NCBI RefSeq assembly: GCF_000002595.2
Contig: NC_057010.1
Span: 2,815,267 to 2,879,266 of the forward strand
Direction of reading: 5' to 3'
DNA: 64,000 nucleotides
Source of the DNA: Chlamydomonas reinhardtii
Lineage: Eukaryota > Chlorophyta > Chlorophyceae > Chlamydomonadales > Chlamydomonadaceae
Shown one piece after another: positions 47,503 through 64,000 of the stretch. The position numbers were made by a program, and so were the translations under genes. Numbering within the stretch: position 1 is the stretch's first letter; every line of letters begins with the position of its first letter. A model generated the notes under the pieces. The model saw only the letters and a list, made by a program, of their open reading frames with translations. It searched no databases and was not told the DNA's origin.

Positions 47503-50034
47503 GCGCTGGTGTGCGTGGGAAGCCGCCGCACGGCGCCACACTTCCCCGGCGCTCCGGTTGCATGCCGCTGGCGTAGAAACTGGAGTTGGTCAAGGGGCCC
47601 GGCGTGCTTGAGCACACTAAGAAAGATTTCGAGATTGAGAGGTTGAGACGCCCAAAAAGCGGCGCCGGCGCGCAGGTTGAGACCCGCCGATGTCTGGTTA
47701 GAAGTCTTTGATGGCAAGCATAGGATGGCACGGTGTCTGGTTAGATGTCTTTGCTTTGGTTTGTTGCCTGCTGTGCTTGTGCTTGGCAGCGGGACATGGT
47801 TGGACACATGGCGGGCCTTGCCTGTAGAAACTGAACCCGGCGATGTCCGGGAGATGACGTAGACGCTTGCGGCCTAGGACGGTGATTTTCAAATGGGGAT
47901 ATGGGGGCCTCGGCACCGAGGAAGTCAACTTCCGGGAAGGGACGAATGGAAGGCAGGTAGGAAGCAGCGTGGGCACAGAGTTGCTGGTTTATTTGGGGGG
48001 AGGGAGACGCAAGCAAGCCACACACGCTGGCGCCCAGCAGCTTGGGGGCGGAGCGAGCGAGCGCTCAGTTTTCTGCCTCATCTACCGAGCGCCATGTCGC
48101 AGGCTGCTTCAAGCTGTGGATGCGTTTCTGCGCCGCGCATTGCTGAGCGACGCGGGGCTTGCGAGTGTAACCCATGGGGCGGGGGAGGCGGCTCACGTGC
48201 GTGAAGATCCTTGGAGGCCGATGTTTGCGGTGGGCTTGCGGCCTTCCCACCGAGGGAGAGCGGAGCGTAAATAGGATGGAAAATGGCTGAAGAAATTGCA
48301 ATGTGTGTGGGGTGATCTGACCTGTGCGGAGTCAACAGGAGCAAGTCTAGATTCATTCCATAAGTGTCGCGGCCTACTTGTTTGCCGTGGTGTTTTAGGG
48401 GCAGTGATTTACCTTCGGGTGGCCCCAATCTGTGCCCCCGCTGGGCCGTTGGGCAGGGCTTTTACAGCCAGTTGCTGCTTTTGTCAGCACAGATGAACAC
48501 GCTGGGGTTGCAAGTTGATGGTTGATAATGTAGTCGCGCGTACACACTGTGTTCCTAGGCCGCACCAGTTGGCAATGTACGAGAAGCCCTGGTGCGCGCT
48601 CTCTTCATATGTAGTCCGCTGGTTGGTGGTTTTGCTAAATTCATACCTTTGAAGTCCTGGACTGGATAAAATTAGATCGAGGCACCTAAGCCGCCAACCC
48701 TGTGTGTGGGACGCCGCAACTGGCGAGCTTCGTCGGACTGGTGCGCGAACGGTGGCCACGGTGGCCATGAACTTAGCCCTGTGTGGCGGCGAAGAGTACG
48801 GTGGCCGGATGAAATTGACAAGCTTGGCTTGCGTGCTTAAATGACACAGGTCAGGGTAAACAGAGGGTTGCGTGGCGCTTTTTGCCAGCAGGCACGGGGA
48901 CTAGCCATCGGCCGAGGGATCATACTCGTTTGCCCACCGGTGGCAGTGCAGGTGCAGGCAGGCACAATAATGACGGGCTTTCAAGCTCGCAATCAAGCAA
49001 TGCGCGTCCCGGCGTGACGTGAAATGGCTGTAGGGGTCGCGCATGACTCATCTTACGCCAACTTGTGAATGAGGCGCGCGACGGTCTTCCCCAGCAGACG
49101 CGCTTGTGCACGCGCCAGCAGGTGTTTCTGCGTCAGGGGCAAGCAGCAGAAACTCGGCTGAAACGCGAGCGGCGCAGGCTTGCCAACAGTCCGTTTACAG
49201 TTGTTGCGGAAGTGGCAGGTGGTGGCGTGGTTCAGAACTTGCATGATGAATGACTCGCATGACAGACGGCGTACTCTTGCGGGGGATGGGTGGGGCGCAT
49301 TCCAAGCCCGAAGCAACGGAGGGTGGCTACCACGTGCTTTGGACCCGCTATGAGGCAGTGCACGCACAGGTGGTGCCGTTGGCGAGCGGGTCCGCGGGAG
49401 CTAGAGAACTACTATTTGCGCGTCCGCTTCAGTCGTGCATGGTTGAGGAGCGAGGCTGGCCAGGGCGCGTGTTGGCGCTTTGGCGCTCTCTCTTTCAGTG
49501 TATACTCCGAGAACTCCAAAAGGTGTTCGCGTGGCATGGCAATCTGGCGCAAACGGAGCTGCAGGGAGGACCACGGACGGCATGCAGCTTTAGCTCCAGA
49601 GTTTTGGAAGCTCGGGTAAGCCTCGAAGTAAGGAGGGGCTGCTGTGATGGCGGAGCAGTATGGGACCTGCCGCTGACTCGCACACACACCTGCTGCACAC
49701 GTCGGTCCGTCGTGTGCAAGTAAGCATGCTTGGCCTTGTTGAGGCATTAGTTGGGGCAGTGGGCATTGCCCACTAGCAGGAAAACAGCGTGGGCGTGGAC
49801 ACAGAGCTGTGTTAAATCGCATTGATGCGAAGAGGCTCCCCAGGTTGCGGCGCAAGTAAATTATTGCCCGGTGCTCAGGAGAAAGTGCGGCTTGGTGTTG
49901 CTGTCGGATGTTGCAACGCTGTTTGGTTTTGTAGATCCGCGTCCGCCGCCTGACTGCTTGCCGGCGAGCGGGCGGTCTTGACTGTTTGATTGGAACAGTA
50001 TGTTGTGCGGCGCAACATCGGTGAGGCATGTGTG

Positions 50035-50106
50035 CATACATGCGTGTGCATGCGTGTGCATGCGTGTGCGTGTCTGTGTGTGTCAACATTGTGTGTGTCT
50101 GTGTGT
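50035..50106 (+). repeat. TGTGTGCG-type microsatellite
   Basis: Alternating tg/cg simple repeat (catgcgtgtg and tctgtgtgtg units). Confidence 0.75.
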
Positions 50107-51679
50107 GCACGGGGCTGCACATCCGGGCTAGCAAGGCATGCGCGCGGCTCTGACTAGTGATGGCGCGCGGCCTGGGACCGCGCGTTGATTGCTTTGGGGA
50201 CTACCAGACTAGCCTTGCGGGGGCTTCACACAAACCTTGGAGCAAGCAATTTATGTGTCTGTAGGAAGGGGCTGGGCCTGCCAGATGACTGCCCCGTTTG
50301 GATTGGTGCGCATGCGTGCGACACTATATGGATGTACAGGCCGGCGGGTGGCACCCGCGCTTCTGGGGGCTATGGCAGCGACGCCGCCCTACTGCATCGC
50401 ACTAGTAACTGGGCAGGCATAAACTTAGCCATTCTATTATCCAGATTGACGATTGACTGCTGGGGAGGTCGTGGCCAAACAGGGATGACCTCAGTGGAAG
50501 AAGTGACCTGCGGTGACTGGCCTATTCCCAAGCTACCTTGCAAGACGATAACGGGCGCTGTTCTTTCAGAGCCCACATCACACAATTAATGAAGTATCGT
50601 ACCGGTCTTTCAGTCGTTTAGTAGTGTGTTTGCTGGTCGTACCTTTTCTTGTCGTTTGATTGTGGACAAGCGGGTTGGAGCGTGGCAGGCCGTCTCTGCA
50701 GCTACAACGTGTGGCCTAGTTGCAGTCCTTTCGGCGCCGTCGCGTGAGATGACGTGCTGGCAGTTGCATCACCTTGGGGTGTCTGCATTCGAGCGACAGC
50801 CAGACGTAAGGCTCAGTGGCGCGGGGACGAAGTCGTGAGTTTGGACACGGTTGGGCTAGGAGGTAAATTGTACGGGCTGGAGCGATGAGGGACATAATGC
50901 ATGTTACGGGGAGTGGGCGCACGGAGTGGGCGGTTGCAGTACTGTATATGTAAACATTTATGAAGCATGCCGATGCTGCACGTTCGGCTCAACCTTGTCC
51001 CCATGAGGCCACGAGGGACACGGCAAGCTGCGCCCGAGGCTGCTCGCTTTGGCAGCAGCAACAGCACCCAGCAAGACTAGTACTAGTACTGACTGCAAGG
51101 CTAGGCTGGCTAGCTTCATGCTTTACAGCTTCAGGCTACATCAGCTCCCCCACCCCATGCACCAAGAGCGTGCCACGGATTTCGGGAGGAGCCCCAAACA
51201 CAGTCCTGCGGGCCAAACGCAGCACAAGGTGTGCAAACATGCTTGCAGTGCAACAACCAGGGCATATGAAGCACGGGAAGGTCTGCTCCTGCGTCGTGGC
51301 TGCGACATGTCATGTCGGTACAAGTGCTGTAGGGCGCCAGGGTCCGCACGCTTACTCGCGGAACATACACTTTTAGAGCGTTGATGGTTCATGTTACGTG
51401 CTTATAAACACGATTGATTGTGGAACGGTGTCCTCGCGCCGGGTGGGGTGGCTCAGGGTGGCTCTGGGCCTTTCCATTCATGGATCCCTCCTGTGTCAGT
51501 CTCCCAAATGACTCACCAATTCACCATGATAGAGGCCGTTGAGAAGAGTCGATTGGCACCGCTCTTGCATTGAATGATGGAGTGGAAACCCTTTTCAAGG
51601 TTGTCCGAGGTCCCACGAGTTTGGGGGCATGGGGTCTAAGCATTTTGCTTCCTACCCCACCCCATCCCCTTGTGAGCTA

Positions 51680-51837
51680 GGACTCACTGTGCGCGGAGTC
51701 ACACGGACTTTGGCCGCGGGAGGGTTTGCAGCAAAGTCGGGGTTGGTGGAGTCAAGTTGGGGCCTGATAGCAATATAGCATGTGATGGCTCGGCGTCTTC
51801 GGGTGCTGGGACTGTCCCCTCAGTAACATCCGCATTC
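51680..51837 (-). repeat. dispersed repeat, inverted copy of 16791-16938
   Basis: About 150 bp at roughly 85-90% identity with small indels. Shares tccgcgcacagtga at one end and aatgcggatgttac at the other. Confidence 0.75.
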
Positions 51838-52906
51838 TTGTGAGACCAGCCCACTTTTCCCTTGAGCGAGAGAGCCGCCTTTATCACTGTGCTTTTGGGG
51901 GGGAAACGTCGCCGGGCTGGCTCGCTGCTATGTGGGGCGTGTTACTGTACGGTAATGTTGCGGGAATGGAAATGTGCATTTCCTTCATCCATAACGCGCC
52001 GTACCCAGCCAGTTGCAACGGCACCTCGACTATCCAAGCGTCACTCAGCCCACGTCCATACAGTACAGTACACAGGACAAGGGGCAGCTCAGGGGCCAGG
52101 AGGCCGGCCTTGAAGCTGCGCCGGTACGCATTTGGTGCCGCTGCCGCTATCGGAGCTGCTGGTGGGCAGCTGATGCATGCCGCCTGCCGCCGGAACCTGC
52201 CGGAATGCACGGCGCTTAGGACGTACATCCAGGCGTGGAGTGTTCAGTGACACTGCGGATAAGCGCTGCTGCAGCTGGACAACAGTTTGCAACGAAAGCT
52301 TTAAATAGCTGATGAGGTAAGTGGACCATTTTCGGAACCCTGACACATGCCGTATGTCGAGCTAGGAGACAAGACAATACAAGACAGGGGATGCCCACAT
52401 TAGTTGGCAGCATTTGCATGCGATTTGTTGTAAGGCTCCTCAATGCCAAGGCAGGGCAAGATAGGAAGTCCAGCGTGGCGTGCCGGCGGGAAAGCGAAGG
52501 GATCGGGTGCCCGGCGTCGCCTTAAGAATGTGCCCAGGTTAACACAGTTGCATTCTTGAAACACGAAGCGAGTAATTCGCTAGTGTTATAACGTGGCACA
52601 GACCCGGTTCCTGACTGGTTTCGGCGAGAACATTTTGTTTTCTCGTTTGGCATATCCTGATTCCTGCGGCGTCTGGTTAGCTACAGACTGTTGTACACAT
52701 GAGCGTAACGATGCAGCAAGCTGGGCATGTGACGACGAAGGCGCCAGCAGTGAACTCGCGTTCGCTTCTGCCAGGGCTGGGCCGGTCGCCCGCGCTCATG
52801 TCGTAAGTGTTCGGTTGCAACTGTCAGCCGCATTCAAGTAGAAAGTTATGGCGTGGCATGCCCGACAGTGACGAACGAACTTGTTAGTGGCCTTATCCAT
52901 CTGTCA

Positions 52907-64000
<11,094 letters not shown>

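Larger units (their letters stand above)
47503..52906. other. gene-poor region
   Basis: 5.4 kb with no exon set that can be joined in phase. It contains a tgcgtgtg microsatellite (50035-50106) and an inverted copy (51680-51837) of the repeat at 16791-16938. The open frame at 52593-52841 ends by a strong donor-like GTAAGT (52803) and could be an upstream exon of the dikinase gene, but its phase does not fit. The rest shows nothing. Confidence 0.45.

Noticed and set aside
52593-52841. 82-residue frame as first dikinase exon
   Set aside because: It has a strong donor at 52803, but the phase to downstream exons fails and the sequence is not transit-peptide-like. Kept only as a possibility.

Overview
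The window looks like nuclear DNA of a volvocalean green alga (Chlamydomonas type). It is GC-rich, its genes carry many short introns with GTGAGT/GTGCGT donors and CAG acceptors, and its proteins are rich in alanine, glycine and glutamine runs. The gene set is that of a photosynthetic, starch-making eukaryote. Exon models were built by hand by matching reading phase across every junction. No expression or database search was available, so gene names rest on motifs recognised by eye.

Layout. At the left end (1-11.6 kb) lie five compact host genes: a pfkB-type sugar/nucleoside kinase (minus), a divergent unknown multi-pass membrane protein (plus), cytosolic ribosomal protein S13/uS15 (minus), a divergent 74-residue single-pass membrane protein (plus), and a single-exon mTERF-like organellar protein (plus). 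From 11.6 to 32.1 kb is a repeat-rich island: 46-bp tandem repeats, a large inverted pair of repeat elements (about 12.9-14.2 kb and 26.7-29.6 kb), a second inverted pair (about 18-19.1 kb and 30-30.85 kb), minisatellites, a zinc-binding ORF of probable mobile-element origin, and a truncated non-LTR retrotransposon (about 22.6-25.3 kb). One intact-looking small gene for a trypsin-fold serine protease (19.7-22.0 kb) sits inside this island.

From 32.3 to 38.8 kb is the most striking gene. It has 18 exons, all in phase, and encodes a secreted protein of about 1351 residues that joins a haem-peroxidase-like domain to a complete multicopper oxidase. From 38.9 to 42.9 kb is gene-poor DNA holding a 1550-bp element with perfect 214-bp terminal inverted repeats and a 5-bp target duplication. 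Then come a LYR-family complex III assembly factor (LYRM7/MZM1 type) at 42.9-43.8 kb and a bHLH transcription factor at 45.0-47.5 kb. A gene-poor stretch (47.5-52.9 kb) follows. The right end (52.9 kb to the edge) is a large alpha-glucan water dikinase gene with at least 25 exons. It is cut by the window edge and its introns hold long CA, GGAGGGA and GT/GC tracts.

The genes do not form one pathway. They cover carbon and starch metabolism (kinase, glucan water dikinase), mitochondrial function (LYRM7-like, possibly the 74-residue protein and the mTERF-like protein), translation (S13), regulation (bHLH) and extracellular redox chemistry (peroxidase-multicopper oxidase).
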